Program-made: the position numbers and the translations under genes
NCBI RefSeq assembly: GCF_000711695.1
Contig: NW_013547019.1
Span: forward strand, 186,001-250,000
Length of the DNA stretch: 64,000 nt
Source of the DNA: Tilletiaria anomala UBC 951
Taxonomy: Eukaryota > Basidiomycota > Exobasidiomycetes > Georgefischeriales > Tilletiariaceae
Direction: 5' to 3'
The notes under the pieces: model-generated
Told to the model about the DNA's origin: nothing
Databases searched by the model: none
What the model saw: the letters and a program-made list of their open reading frames with translations, nothing else
Part shown: one piece after another, positions 45,747 to 57,952 of the stretch
Layout of the letters: each line of letters begins with the position of its first letter
Numbering within the stretch: position 1 is the first letter of the stretch

Positions 45747-48700
45747 ATGCTTCGAGCGTCTGAATATGGATCTCCTACAGACTCGGTAGGAAGCCCCAAG
45801 CGCGGGCAGGCCAGTGCGGCGAGCAGATCCGGCCGTCCCATCCACCGTGTTGCTGGAGGTGCGACCGCCGCTGACGCCGAAATGGCAGGGGTTCACGATT
45901 CGGATGATGCCATCACAGAGACAGGCTCGGTGTCGGGAAGCACAGTGCAAGGGTCCATCATAGATTCTAGACTGGGGAGCGCCACAGGTAGAGGGAGGCT
46001 GCTGAGCTTCGATGGGATTGCGCTCGCGGACCTTACCAATGCACCAGGCGTAGCATTGACCGGATTCAATGGTAAGTAGCTACTTACATCATGTCAAGTC
46101 CTTGGCTTCGGTGTTGAAATCGCTTCACTTCGCCTGATTCACAGCGATCTCTACTGTCCTGAATCATCCGACGAAACGCTCCAATCCCATCGATCCCAAG
46201 TCCTCGCGATACCCACTTCTCCCCATCTCATATAGTGAGCTGCCAACTGCGCGCAAGAGCGATCATGCCGCCTATCTCGAGCAGATTCGGTCCGAATGGG
46301 ACCGCTTCGTTCGCAGTCAGCGTCTAGGCGCACGTGGAAAAGCTCGATTAGGAGATGGAGATGATCTAGCAAGCGAAGATGGACATCAGGAACGAGCACA
46401 GGACCCGATGCTCGACGCTCCGGAGAGCTCGGCTGCTGGGACTTCCCGCTTCTCAATCGACGTAGCATCTTTGAGGAGTGAAGCACAGAGCCCGACTCGC
46501 TTAACGTCTCGGAAACGACTGCCCTCCTTGGAGTCAGTCCCCAAAGTCTACTTTCAGGACGGCTTCAGTCTGAGCAGCCCTAACGTCTTTGGGAGCGTGG
46601 TCGAGCATTCAACAGCATCAGAAAAGTCCAATGCAAACGCGCGCAACGAAGACGGAGATGCGGTTACATACGAGCCCGGTCTCAATCAGATACTACAGGA
46701 AAAGCTGAGCTATTACTCGGATGTCATCGAGCAGCATTTGATTGTCGAGATCGGTGCTCGATCAAGCTCTTTCTTTGCTGCGCTGGGCAATCTCCAAGAT
46801 TTGTCCGCAGAGGCAACATCGTGCTTGAAAAAAGTCAACATATTGAAGGAGCAGCTTGTGGCGGTCGATGACCGGCTTGCCAAGAAAGGCTTGCAGCTCA
46901 TTGCGAAGCAGGCTAGGCGCAGAGAGCTTCAACGCACTTCAAAGGCGGTGCAAGCGGTGCAAGAGCTGATCGAACGGCGCAGTATGGTCACATTGCTCGT
47001 CTCCCATGGGGAATACGAGGAGGCGTTGGACTTAATGGAGTCAATACGAATGCTATTGCGGAAACGAACATCCCAAGCAAACGACCATGCACTGGAGACG
47101 TCTGATACGGACGACATTGACTTCTCCAAGGTCCCTGCTGTTGCCTCTATAATCTCCGGCTTTGCTAATCACCACGATCACATCGCTAGTGCACTGCAGC
47201 AGGATCTGCTTCACATACTCAGCAAAGAGCTCACCGAGCGTGTTATGCCGGCCGAACCTGTGTCTCAAGACGTCAACATGCGCGATCCTAAGGCTCTGCG
47301 TGCTCACAAGAGCAAGTCGATCAATCTTTCGCTCAGCATCGCTGCCGGGAAGCTCAGCGCCAAACGCTCATGGGGACTTTGTGAAGAAAACAATGAGACT
47401 AGTGAAGAAATTGCAAAGGTGCTACCAAGGCCACCTGCTCCGCTCAATGAGATTGACGAGCTGTTGCGAAAACGGATATCCAGTCTGAGTGATGAGCTGT
47501 TGCGGAAACGGATATCCAGTCTGATCTTTGGCCTCGTTCGTACCAAAGGAGTGGAAAGGGCGCTAGCCGCATATCGCGACGTCGCTTTTAGTGCAATTCG
47601 CGAGGCGGTGAAGGGGCATCTGGTTACCGCTCACGCGCAGCTGTACAGCCTGCTCACGAGGGACGAGGCTCTGACAGAAGAGATGCTGGATGCGGACGAC
47701 GCGGCCAGAAGGCTTCGAGATATGCCTCACATGGATTTCCTCGAAATGGGTCACACCTTCTTCCAGGCCTTGCTAGATTATCTTGGGGGGATCAATGCTC
47801 AAACTCGTGTCATCCTCTCGCTGCTTCACGACATGGCTCACGAAGGAGAACAGGAGCCGAACTCTCCCAGCGGTACGTCGACGCCAAATGGAGATGCCAA
47901 GATGGGCCAATACGACATGCCGGAGGGTGTGTCGCATGCTCTCCCCAGTGCTGCCCGCGAGCTGCTCCATTCGGCTGGCGAGCTATCACATGCGTGCGTG
48001 TCCAGATTCATCTCCATTCGCGCAAAGCAGCACACGTCTTTAACTCTGCGGGACTTCCTTGCCGTCTTCCAACTCTGCTGGTCCTTCGTCCTATGCTCCG
48101 AGCTCATCTGCCGGCGCATGATCATGGGGCTCCGCGGGACCGTTTTAAACCAGGCCAAGAGCTTCCTGGTCAGTTTCCACCATATGCGCGTCGCAGCTGC
48201 CGCTAAAGCAGTTGAAGAGGAGAAATGGGATCAGGTCGACGTAGATGCTGCTTTGCAGGTCGAGATCGAACGTATCGTCAACAGCGCCACGGAAGACCAG
48301 CCAGAATTCATCGTGTCCACTGAAGAGGACGAGGACGCAGTAATAATATCTGGCTTACCATCGACAGATAGCTCCGACAAGCAGCAGACGAACGGCTCCT
48401 CGTCGAAAGAACCGCATGCGGAGGCGAATGGTACTGTCGCCGGTTTTAAGACGTTGCGTATCGAGAATCGCGATTTCTGTGTGGTCAAAGCTTCGCTGGA
48501 CATGCTCTCCCAATTGGGCGAATACATACGCGTTATTGTCAATCTGCCCCTGCTCACCACCGAAGCCATGACGCGCGTAGTCGAGTTTCTCAAGGTTAGT
48601 ACAGCCAGTGTTGACGGTATGAAATGTGTTCTGCTGACTCAGGTTACGCCATCTCTTATCAGCAATTCAATTCTAGAACCTGCCAAGTCGTGCTGGGAGC

Positions 48701-51134
48701 AGGAGCCATGCGATCGGCGGGCCTCAAGAACATCACTGCAAAACATTTGGGTGAGGAATAGAATACCACCGAGTAGATTGAGGTCGCATGGGCTGACTTT
48801 GCGTTCTGAAAATGGAGCTCTGGCGTCTCAATCACTCTCAGTGGTCATCGCGCTCATTCCGTACATCCGCGAAACCGTCCGTCGACATCTCACGGCACGA
48901 CAAGCAGTTATGCTGACCGAGTTTGACAAGCTCAAGCGTGACTACCAAGAGCATCAGTACGAGATCCATGCCAAGCTTGTTGCCATCATGAGCGATCGGC
49001 TGAGTGTTCATTGCAAGGCACTACGGGTACGTGCCCCTCCTTCTCTATTGCAGCCTCGATCCTTCCATATGCAACGCTAACCCCCTGGAATGACTTTTCA
49101 TAGGGCATCAATTGGAACGCTGAAGCAAGCGGCGCTGAACCTAAGGTGAACAAGTACATGCTTGACCTCGTCAAAGAAACGTCGCTCTTGTACAAGGTGC
49201 TATACCGCTACCTTCCAACACAGACCATCGATGGTGTGATGAGTCAAGTCCTCGCAGCGATTGATAAGCGGACAGCTGCAGCGTTCTTGAGCTTGGAAAT
49301 CCGAAACGAAGGGGCGCGGGCCCGCATGGTTTTCGACATTGAGCACCTGAATTCAAAAATGGGGTCGCTCAAAAGCCTGACATGGAGTGGGCTGGTGAGT
49401 CACAGGTCAAATGTTGCATCCTACGTCCGAGGACTTATCTGAAGGGCTCGTGCTTTCCAGGAACTCGCCAAGGTGTTGAAAGATAAGCATGTTCCGCCAC
49501 CTCAACCGGTGCCGGAGTCTCCGATGCCTGGGACGCCAGTTTCTGCAGGCATATCCTATCAGCCGCGCATCCCTTCTCTGCGCTTCGGTCGCAACAGAGG
49601 CATGGCTACGCCGCCTCCCGCTCCCCCTGTAAGCATGATCGATGGCGCCGTCCATGACGCTGTGCATTCCGCGCAGGGTTCTCCACCACCGCGCCATGAT
49701 GCGCCACACTCTGGTGTGCCTGAATCACATGCGAATTATGGATCGTCGCAAATAAATGGCACCAACCTCGACTTGCTGCCACAGACCCCTGGTAATGGAT
49801 CAGCGGCTCCGCCTGGCGAGGGGAGCTCGGCTGCCCAGGCGCCAGCGGGGGAGGCGCCGCCGACACCAGCGAAGGACGTGGGCGTGGCAAGTGAGGGTGT
49901 AGTGCAACCCGAAGCAGCGCCAAAGAACGAGCCGGCGTCAAGGACATCTCAAGAGGCTACGCTTGTGTATCAAGATGCGGAGACCCGCCGAGGATCGGCT
50001 GACTCTACTGCAAGGCGGTCATCTGAGTCATCCGCACTCGCAGTAGGGGACTCCACTTCCGCAATTTCAACCAGAGATGACGGATCGACAGCAGCAGAGC
50101 AGGTGCCCCCTGAGACTCCCATCACACCTGCCACACCAGGGACGCCCACGACGCCTATAAACGCCCAGCCAGATTCGCCTTCCGGCTCGGGCACTGGAAC
50201 GCCAACGCGCCCGAGCCGCATGTCACTCCAGCAACGCTTGGCAGAGGCGGCACGTAAAAGGGGCCTACAAGCGCAACAGCAGCAGCAACAGCAGCAACCG
50301 CAACAGCAACAACAGCAGGCTTCCTCACAAGCGCCCATGTCAAGTCCAGTTGGCACAGCCGTGCCTGCTGGGGTGATTTCGGCAGCTCCTTCAACATCAC
50401 AGCCCTCGGAAAATTCTGCAGGCAGAGGCGCATCTTCAGAGCAGGTAGCAACGGATGAGTCTTTGGCGGGTGTTGTTGCTGGCGAGAAGGCCGCGCAGGC
50501 CGAAAGTCGGGCAGAGCAAGCTGCTGCAACTACGCAAGCATCCACGCCAGCCAGTCCCTCTGAGCCCGGGCGCTCTCAAGCGGAGGGGCCAACGCAAGAC
50601 AGAGTCCATTCGTCCAGTGCGGAGACGAGCGTTCCCGCGGACAGCACTGAGCAGGAGGTTGTCAAGGCAGAAGAAAAGCCCGCACAGCAAGATGCGGTGG
50701 GTTCGTCGATTGCAGGGATATCGAGCGATGCGGCGCTACGTGCGGATCCGGAGCTGGCAGACACGGAGCAGGGGAAGGAGCCGAAGACGACGATTGCCGC
50801 GTCCCTGTCGCAAGTGGACGCGAGTGATGCGCCCCAGCCCGCCTCACAGCCGAAGTCGGTGGCACTGGCCCAACACCACGAAGCGCCGACCGATGCGACT
50901 GTCTCTCAGCCAGCGTCTGGAGCTGGGGAGCACCAACTCGAAAGCGCGACGGGCGCTGGTGAGGGGGCAGCAACGGATTCAGTCGAGAAAGGAGCAGAGG
51001 ATGCGGAAGACGATTCTCCAGCAGGCGGCTCGGTGCCTAGCACCAGCACTGACGAGGCCGAGGCCGGCAATGTCGTTGTGAATACGGATGTAGCTGCGGG
51101 TGCAAAGGTGGACCAGGAGGTGAAAGCAGCATGA
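45747..51134 (+). CDS. VPS54: GARP complex subunit Vps54 with a long disordered C-terminal tail
   Basis: Six exons (45747-46071, 46145-48594, 48663-48750, 48818-49026, 49104-49394, 49461-51134), all in phase, give 1678 residues. Vps54 is part of GARP, which tethers endosome-derived vesicles at the trans-Golgi. Diagnostic blocks are VYFQDGFSLSSPNVF, LQEKLSYYSDVIEQHLIVEI, the long coiled coil ATSCLKKVNILKEQLVAVDD, and the C-terminal QFNSRTCQVVLGAGAMRSAG with LKNITAKHLALASQSL. GINWNAEASGAEPKVNKYML, KETSLLYKVLYRYLP and ELAKVLKDKHVPPPQP close the folded part. After about residue 1140 there is a tail of some 540 residues rich in Pro, Ser, Ala, Thr and Glu, with an interrupted poly-Gln tract at 50272-50318. 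A 12-residue direct repeat (DELLRKRISSLS then DELLRKRISSLI) lies at 47455-47526. Confidence 0.93.
47455..47526 (+). repeat. 36-bp in-frame tandem duplication inside VPS54
   Basis: Two 36-bp copies (47455-47490, 47491-47526) differ at only a few bases and duplicate 12 residues in frame. Their near identity at the DNA level indicates a recent duplication. Confidence 0.9.
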
Positions 51135-52413
51135 TGACCCAGCAGCCGTGGAACGTGGCCGGCACGGTCCCCTGCGCAGGTTTGACAAAGGAAAAAAGGA
51201 AGGACAGGACTACGAGGAGGGGCTTCTTTGACTCCTTCCGCTAACGGCTGCGGATCAGAGCCATGGGACTCGATACAATCGCTAGCGCAACACCCTGTAC
51301 CCTCAGGCTGTGATACATACATGCATTCGCGATGACCCTCTACGTTCGGCACGAAGCAGCGCGGCGGATTCAGTTACTGCTAGCAGGGTAATCGATGATA
51401 GATAAATGAGGGCCTTCCATAGTATGTAAATACTACAACCCTACAAAGCCATGTACGCGTGATTGGATACTGAAGCACTGAAAATTTAAAGTTAACGAAT
51501 GAGGAAACACGCCACGCCGGCCGGCACTGTGAGCGCCTACCCCCGCGTTTCTAACGGCCGCCGGTCCTTAGGGCTTATAGGTTCCGATGGGTGAGTTTAC
51601 TGATCTTGCTGATATGCATGCACAGATATACGACTTGCGCGAGATGCTGTTGCTGCGGTGAGAGACTGCAAGGGAATGTGCGCCTGCCATAATGATGACC
51701 ATACCGGAAACATAGGTGAAACGGCTGTTTCCATCTGTGAATTCCGTTGGGAGCATGGGCAGTGAAAGTAGACCAATAGGCAGAGATGCAAGGCACTCGA
51801 CCCGCGACCACACTGGCTATGTTCATCCCAGTCGTAGGAGCGTGGGGCGCGGCCAATGCCCAGCAGCAGCGCTGAATACACAATCACGTAACCCTTTGGT
51901 CCACTGTTTGTATTGGGCTCGGCCCGCCGAGGTGAGATGGCACAATCAAGGACATAGTGGCGGACATAAGGTTGTCGCTTCGGGAATAAGATACAGATGG
52001 GTGGCTTCGCTTCGCGTCTCCCAGCCTGAAGAAAGATCGATCGCCAATAGGAAAGGGAGCTCCGGAGGCGTCGAAACAAGTCTGAATGGCATGAATGAAT
52101 GGTCACAGATGAAAGATGTGAGATGGATCGGCATGATCCCCTGTCTCACATATTCACGCTGATTGAGGCTTGACGGACCCACAATCTGTACACATCCACC
52201 TCACTCTATCTCCATCTCTCTCGTCTCATCGCCCAACTCGCTGTAAGAAAGATCATCGTCATCGCACCAACAGCGGTCGTTCGGATCGATATAAATACTG
52301 CGCCTCTTATCGCTCACCCCACTCGTAACCTCAACCTCCCTCTTGCCTGCATCTCACCCGGTCCTCGTCCCAGTCGTAGGCCCTGCCTCTGCTCCGGTTG
52401 TGCAAACGACGCC
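51135..52413. other. Intergenic region
   Basis: About 1.28 kb. Overlapping open frames on both strands near 51570-52160 include a hydrophobic minus-strand stretch (CLASLPIGLLSLPMLPTEF), but no family or splice structure could be assigned. The 3' end carries the promoter of the next gene. Confidence 0.35.
52290..52297 (+). promoter_or_regulatory. TATA box of the AIF-like gene
   Basis: TATAAATA lies 117 bp upstream of the ATG at 52414, a reasonable distance for a core promoter with a short leader. No experimental support. Confidence 0.5.
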
Positions 52414-53783
52414 ATGTCTGGTCTCAAGAACGTCGTCATCATCGGCGCTGCCTGTGAGTTTGCGCACCCATCCCCTGCCTCGCTACTCTCCTGCGTACGT
52501 AGTACGTTTGGCTCCACAGCTGACAGCTCAGCACGGGTCCTCCCCCTCTTTTCCCCTCACCCCATTGCACAGCCGGCGGCGCCACCGTCGCCCGGGCACT
52601 CGCCAAATCCCTCCCAGAAACGCATCGTATCGTGCTTATCGACGCCAACGAGGCTGCCTTCTGGCAGGTCGCCGGATTGCGCGCCTCCGTCCAGCCCGGC
52701 TTTGAGGACAAGCTGTTTGCCGATCTCGCCACGTTTTGGAAGCCCGGTTCGCGGCACATCGTCAAGCCCAAGACTAAAGTCACCGAACTCGGTGAGGACT
52801 TTGTCGTTACGGACGCAGGCGAGAAGATCAGCTTTGATGTGAGTTGCTCGTGCGGATACAATGAGAGAGCAGCGTCTGACGACTGTTGATGGCACTCCGT
52901 CTACCATCCCCAAAAGTACGCTGTCCTCGCCATGGGCGCAAAGTACCAGACACCCGGTCGCCAGGCATCCCACAGCAAGGCCGAGTCGATCGCGTCGCTG
53001 AAGCAGATGCAGGCGCAGATCGCCGCAGCTAGGCACATCCTCGTCGTTGGCGGCGGACCTGTCGGTGTCGAGTTCATCGGCGAAGTGATTTCACAGTACA
53101 GTGGGAAGGATAAGAAAAAGATCACGCTCGTGCACAACGGCAAGCAGCTGATCGGCAGCAAGTACTCGGCGTCGTTGCACTCGAAACTGTCGGCGCAGCT
53201 GCAGAAAGCTGGCGTGCACGTCCTGCTCGAAGAGTCCATCCCGTCCGAGCAGCTGCCGTCGTCGACCGGTTCGCTGGAGGCGGCGCGTACGTTCACCACC
53301 GCCAAAGGCACGTCAGTCGGCGATGTGGACTTTGCGCTGCTCTCGTTCAGCGGTAAGCCCAACTCGCAGCTCGTGAGCGCGTTCGACGCGTCGGCCGTCG
53401 ACCCTGCAACGCAATGGGTGCGCGTCGACGAGCAGAGCCTCCACGTGCTCTCCGACGACGCAGGAAAGATGCAGCGCTACTTTGCCCTCGGCGACGTCTC
53501 GGACGCGCCAGGGGGTAAGCTCGTAGCTCAAATCAACAACCAGGGCCCCGTCATCGCCGCTAACATCGCTGCACTCGTCCGCTCCTCTTCGTCAAAGGCA
53601 GCAACGGCGGGTATCAAGCTGAATGCATACAAGCCCTTGCCCACGTTCATCGCCGTGCCACTTGGCCCCGCCGGCGGCGCAATACAGACGCCGATTGCGA
53701 CACTTGGCGAGTGGACGGTCAGCTTGATCAAGGGCAAGGGGCTCTTCTTATCCAACTTCCAGAGCCTCTACAAGTCGCAGTAG
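52414..53783 (+). CDS. AIF/AMID-like FAD-dependent pyridine nucleotide-disulphide oxidoreductase
   Basis: Three exons (52414-52453, 52573-52838, 52917-53783) with introns of 119 and 78 nt give 390 residues. The first intron splits the FAD-binding Rossmann loop, VVIIGAAS-GGATVARAL, followed by HRIVLIDANE. A second dinucleotide-binding motif, HILVVGGGPVGVEFIGEVI, binds NAD(P)H. The block RYFALGDVSD is the C-terminal FAD-binding motif. Two Ala replace Gly in the first loop, as in many AMID/FSP1-type enzymes. There is no mitochondrial presequence or CxxC disulphide pair, which favours the AMID/NDH-2-like branch over thioredoxin reductases. Relatives use NAD(P)H to reduce quinones or act in cell-death pathways; the actual substrate is unknown. 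A damaged copy of the 5' end lies 0.6 kb downstream. Confidence 0.88.
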
Positions 53784-54357
53784 GCCAAAGAAGTGCCTGT
53801 CAGGTGTGTGCTGCTTGCTTTGCTACGCTACGCTACATGCCGCCGTTGCTTTAAGATCGGCCAATGAACGTATGGACGTGAAGTTGTGATGTATGCACTG
53901 CGCTTCTCCAGTTGCGAAATATACCTCGTTGTCTCATTTCCAGAGAAGCCCACAATGGCTTTGTACAGCTGTCACGTATGCTGTTCGCCGTTGCTTCTCC
54001 AGCCTGGATGCCACCAGCTATGGATCCGTCGCACTCGGTTTGCTCCAGGCTGCTCGGGTCCAGGTATGCCGAGGAAGAATGAGGAAGTGAAAGCATGTGA
54101 TTTGTCTGTGACCCTGTCTTTCATTTTCAAGTGGAAGCTCGGGAGCGGCGCTGAAACTAGTCGCTATGCAGACCTGATATGAGTATTGTACCATCCAGAC
54201 AGGAGCGCAACCCTACTTTCTACCCGTTTCTGTCCCCTCGCTTGCCCTTTCGCTCCCCCACCCCCTCTCTTTCGACCTAGCCGCACCCGCCCGTTCAACG
54301 TCTCCCTTGGGTGCTTGAGGTCATAAAATGGCGTGTCGGTAAATAGCAAAGGGCATC
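53784..54357. other. Spacer between the AIF-like gene and its truncated copy
   Basis: About 570 bp. It starts with the 3' untranslated region of the AIF-like gene and ends with the upstream region of the partial copy, including TCATAAAA near 54322. No other gene seen. Confidence 0.4.
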
Positions 54358-54632
54358 ATGTCTGACCTCAAGGACATCGTCAACATCGGCGCTGCTGGTG
54401 CGTTGGAACCGTGTCCAGCCGACGAGCCTTGCTCACTGTGCTGCTTCACACGGTCAATTTGTTGGCAGCTGGCTGCGGCGGCGCCCTGCCTCCTTTTCCC
54501 TCCTTATGCTGCACAGCTGGCGGCGCCAACACGGCGCAAGCGCTCTCCAAGTCGTTCGGGGACGGCAACCGCAATTTGGAAGAGAAGGCTTCGGGTTGGT
54601 CAATTACCTCAAGGCATCTGGTATCGATATAG
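54358..54632 (+). pseudogene. Truncated duplicate of the AIF-like gene (5' exon pair only)
   Basis: Exon 1 (54358-54397, 40 nt) and the following segment (54517-54632) match the start of the gene at 52414: MSDLKDIVNIGAAAGGANTA against MSGLKNVVIIGAASGGATVA, then QALSKSF against RALAKSL. The implied intron, 54398-54516, is 119 nt, exactly the length of the parent's first intron, with GT and CACAG ends kept. After about 35 residues the similarity ends and the frame closes at 54632. It lacks the rest of the FAD and NAD domains, so it cannot be an oxidoreductase. A 51-residue product is possible if transcribed. Confidence 0.8.
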
Positions 54633-55173
54633 GCGTCAGGGGTATTGCGCTCTTTTATGCAATGTACCTCCTCGTGTTCTCTTTCATCGCTTCGCTTCTT
54701 CCTTCTCCTTCGCGACATATCCTTGAAAATGATCCGATTGAAGTGGTTTCATCGAGCCTGATCCGCCTTGTTTCATATGGCAAGTTTGCAGAATGACAGC
54801 CTCTCATCGCCATCTGCTCCGAGCATACCACGCATAACATTGATCAGATGATCATCTGGTCTATATTCCTTTCTGGTGATGCTGCGAGAGTACATACATA
54901 GCTGACTCATTTCTGCTGACTGGATGAACGACGAGAGCGCTGACGGAGGAAAATGTTCGCGGAGTAGGCGATGACGATGACAATTGAGCGCAAAGATGGC
55001 GACATAGGCTGGAACGACAAGTGAGACGATAGCGGGAATAGGGACCGGTCCCGAACTGCGAGATCGTTGTGCCTAGTGCCCGGGTCAGGTGTGCAGTTGG
55101 CTGAAAGGCACTTCTGAGTGGGACCATGTATCCAGGTTCCATTGAAAAGACCCAATACAAAAACAAACTCTTT
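54633..55173. other. Intergenic region
   Basis: About 0.54 kb between the truncated AIF-like copy and the 3' end of the CRIB gene. Nothing recognised; no further AIF-like sequence found here. Confidence 0.4.
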
Positions 55174-57952
55174 CTAAACGTATGACTGGCCCAGCCGTGC
55201 GAGGGCCTCGTCAGCCGCTTTAAGTCCATTCAGCAAATCCAGCTCATCCTCCACTTTACGGTCCTCTGCGGCCAGCGCCAGTGTGATCTCTTTTAGCGCC
55301 GAGTTCCAGCGCAAATTGGCTGTATCGGTGATCAAATTCCCACCGGGGCCTTCAACAAGCGCCTTCCCGTTCGCGGCCGTTGGGGCCTCTACCGCAAGGT
55401 ACCTTGCTGCAATGTCTGCGTCGCCATTAGTCGCATTGGCTTGCGGTAGCGTTGTTTGGGACACCTTACGTTCGTGCTCAACACGCTGCTTTTCTTCTTG
55501 TTTCGCGCGCGCCAGCAGAGCGCGGTTGATTGTGCCCTGCAACTGTCCAAGCTCGGAGCTGCCGCTGATGTTCGTGGCGGCATCCGAAGCAGTAGGAACG
55601 CCAAGAGTGACCGAGTGATTTGGAGCAGATGGCAAAACAGCCTTGTCCGTAATCTTCAGCGGCAGTGCTGCTCCTGCTCCTGCTGTTGTTCCTGCCGTGC
55701 TCGGAGACATACAATGCGAGACGATTGAATTGTCATCATCGTCAAGCGAACGAGGTACCGGCTTGCGCCGCTGGCGGCCAACTCCGGTTGTAGCCGCCGC
55801 AACAGGTGCGGAAGTAGAAGGAGACATGGGCCTGCTGACCGGTGTTGGCAATGCGCAACAAGCCTCGAGGGTTTCCCGGGAGACTTCCGCTCCAGCCACT
55901 GCCATCGGCGGAGCAAGCACTGCAGCAGTGCTGAAATCGTTTTCGACGTCAATGGGCGCAGAGGATGATCCTGAACGCAGCGTCATGGAAGACTTGCGGC
56001 GTAACAAATCAAGCGGGCCCATGCTAGGAAGCGCTTTACGCTTCGAAGGAGCTCTCGGTGAAGATGGCAAAGTTCTGCCATTCTCGGCCTCTGCACTTGG
56101 TGAGTCACTCGCTGCAGCGGCCACTCCGACGTTTGCGGTGGAGGCGGGGCGTGGACCTTGGTTGAGCCTCTGGGACTGGCTGCGTTGTACACCGTTGTAC
56201 ACGAGCTTGACTGGCGCAGTAGCAACACCTATACTGCCTGTTGAGCTGGTAGACGTGGCGGACGAGGTTGACGCAGTGTGTTTGTCCTTCGGACGAAAAG
56301 GCATGGCAGCTGTTGCTGCTGTTGATTGAGATAGCTCGGCAACAATGGACGATCCAAGATCTGACTTCTCAGTCATGAGGTCACGCAACGAAGCAGGCAT
56401 GTTGGACGCGAAAATGGGCAGCTCAGCTGCGCCGGTGGCATTAGGCGCCGGCTTGATGCTCTGAACCTCGACTGCAGCGCCTGGTAGTGGAGGAGGCGGA
56501 GGGTTCTCTGACGACATGCCGGCTTCAGCAGCCAGTGCAGCAGCTAATGCCGCATGCCTTTGTTTCTGCATTTGTAGCGTCGCAATACGCGCTGCTTCTT
56601 CTTCGATCGGATCTAAGTTAAACGCCAAGCCGTGTGCGGCTTCATTCGGCGGCTGTGGGGCAACGGACGAAGCCAAAGCGAAAGTCAAGGCTGGGTCCAT
56701 GGATGGCGTCGCCGAAGATGATCTAGCGAGGGAGAGGCCAATGTCGTCCATACGCAGAGCGGCGGCTACATCTGCCATTTGGCTCTTGAAGGCCTCGGCA
56801 TCGAAAGGCGTGGATCCGGAAAGGCTGGATGTGGCGGCTGTGTGATTCGATGCACCGATGTGGCCAGTGTGCTGTGGTAGGCGATGAAATTAGTTCAGCT
56901 GCTTGTGCTAAGCCATGCAACATAGGTCGCTTCTGAGGACGCACCTGGAAATTAGTTGGAAGCCCAATCATGCTTTTCTGTACAACACGTTTCCTCGCGG
57001 GCTGGGAAGACCCAGAAGCACTACCGCCAAATGCAGTGTTGCCGCCCGGCGATTGCATTCCGTCGTTCCTTGCACCTCTTCCGATAAGACCACCGGCGCT
57101 CGCGGGCCGTGTGGGACCAGAAATGGCCTTCTTGCGAACGAATGCTCCGCTGCGCTTGGAAGGCGACGGGGGCTGCGGCACTACCGAACCCACTCCCCAG
57201 CTCCCTCGCTCTTCGACGCTGAAGCTACCTCGGCCGTGCGAGAGGCTCGTCACGCCATGGTAGCTTGCCCTGCTCTGCATCATTGGGGCATGCATGGCAC
57301 GCTGGTTCTCCAATAGCACTTCGTCTTCCACACACATGTCTGCACTTCTGCGTGAACCTGAACCTTCCCCTGTTGCTGCTACTGGATGATCGATATCGGA
57401 GCTGACAAAGGTGTACGAATCACTGCTGACGGGCGGGGCGCGTCGGCTGAGCGCCGCGCTGCTCGCCTTGAACGCTCGCCGACTTTGTGTGCTGTTGCTG
57501 CCTCTACGGCTAAGCAGGCTGTTAGTTCGCTTGAAGCTCGCTTCGTGTGAAGGAGAGGTAGCCCCACCCCCGCCGATGAAAACCGTGGCGTCGCTCCCGC
57601 CTGACGCACCATGGTCATGAAGCGAGACCTTAGATGGCCATTTGGCTGACAGTGGTGCTGCTTGCAAATTCCCTGGACTGGAAACCAGCCCGCTGACCGA
57701 GTCATTAGGAAACCCTGTCAGTGTGTTCTCAGATGCTTGATGCTGTTGGCCATTCTGGATCGAATCGAAGGAGCTACCATTGGCGGACACATGCTGTAGG
57801 CGATGAATCGCGGCGCGGCTGCCGCGTGCGTTGCGTGGGAGCGAGTCGAAATTGGAGGATGACCGGCAGCTTAACAGCGGCATTTCTGGTCGATTCTGAT
57901 CGTTGCAGACGCCTCGATCGTCTGCCCTTCTTCCTGACAGTGTGATTTGCAA
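55174..57952 (-). CDS. CRIB-motif protein, probable Cdc42/Rac effector
   Basis: Two exons (57952-56945, 56871-55174) with a 73-nt intron, phase 0, give 901 residues. The splice joins SMIGLPTNFQ to HTGHIGAS, forming a near-canonical CRIB motif (I-x-x-P-x-x-F-x-H-x-x-H-I-G) at about residues 326-341. CRIB motifs bind GTP-loaded Cdc42 or Rac. Residues 1-320 are Ser/Gly/Arg-rich and disordered, with basic patches (PSPSKRSGAFVRKKAISGP). Residues after 350 are Ala/Ser/Pro/Thr-rich until the last 60, where LRWNSALKEITLALAAEDRK and the following DELDLLNGLKAADEAL form a helical end. There is no kinase domain, so this is not a PAK; it is more like a Gic- or Borg-type scaffold. The family beyond CRIB is not recognised. 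The start at 57952 is plausible; an ATG 23 codons downstream is an alternative. Confidence 0.8.
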
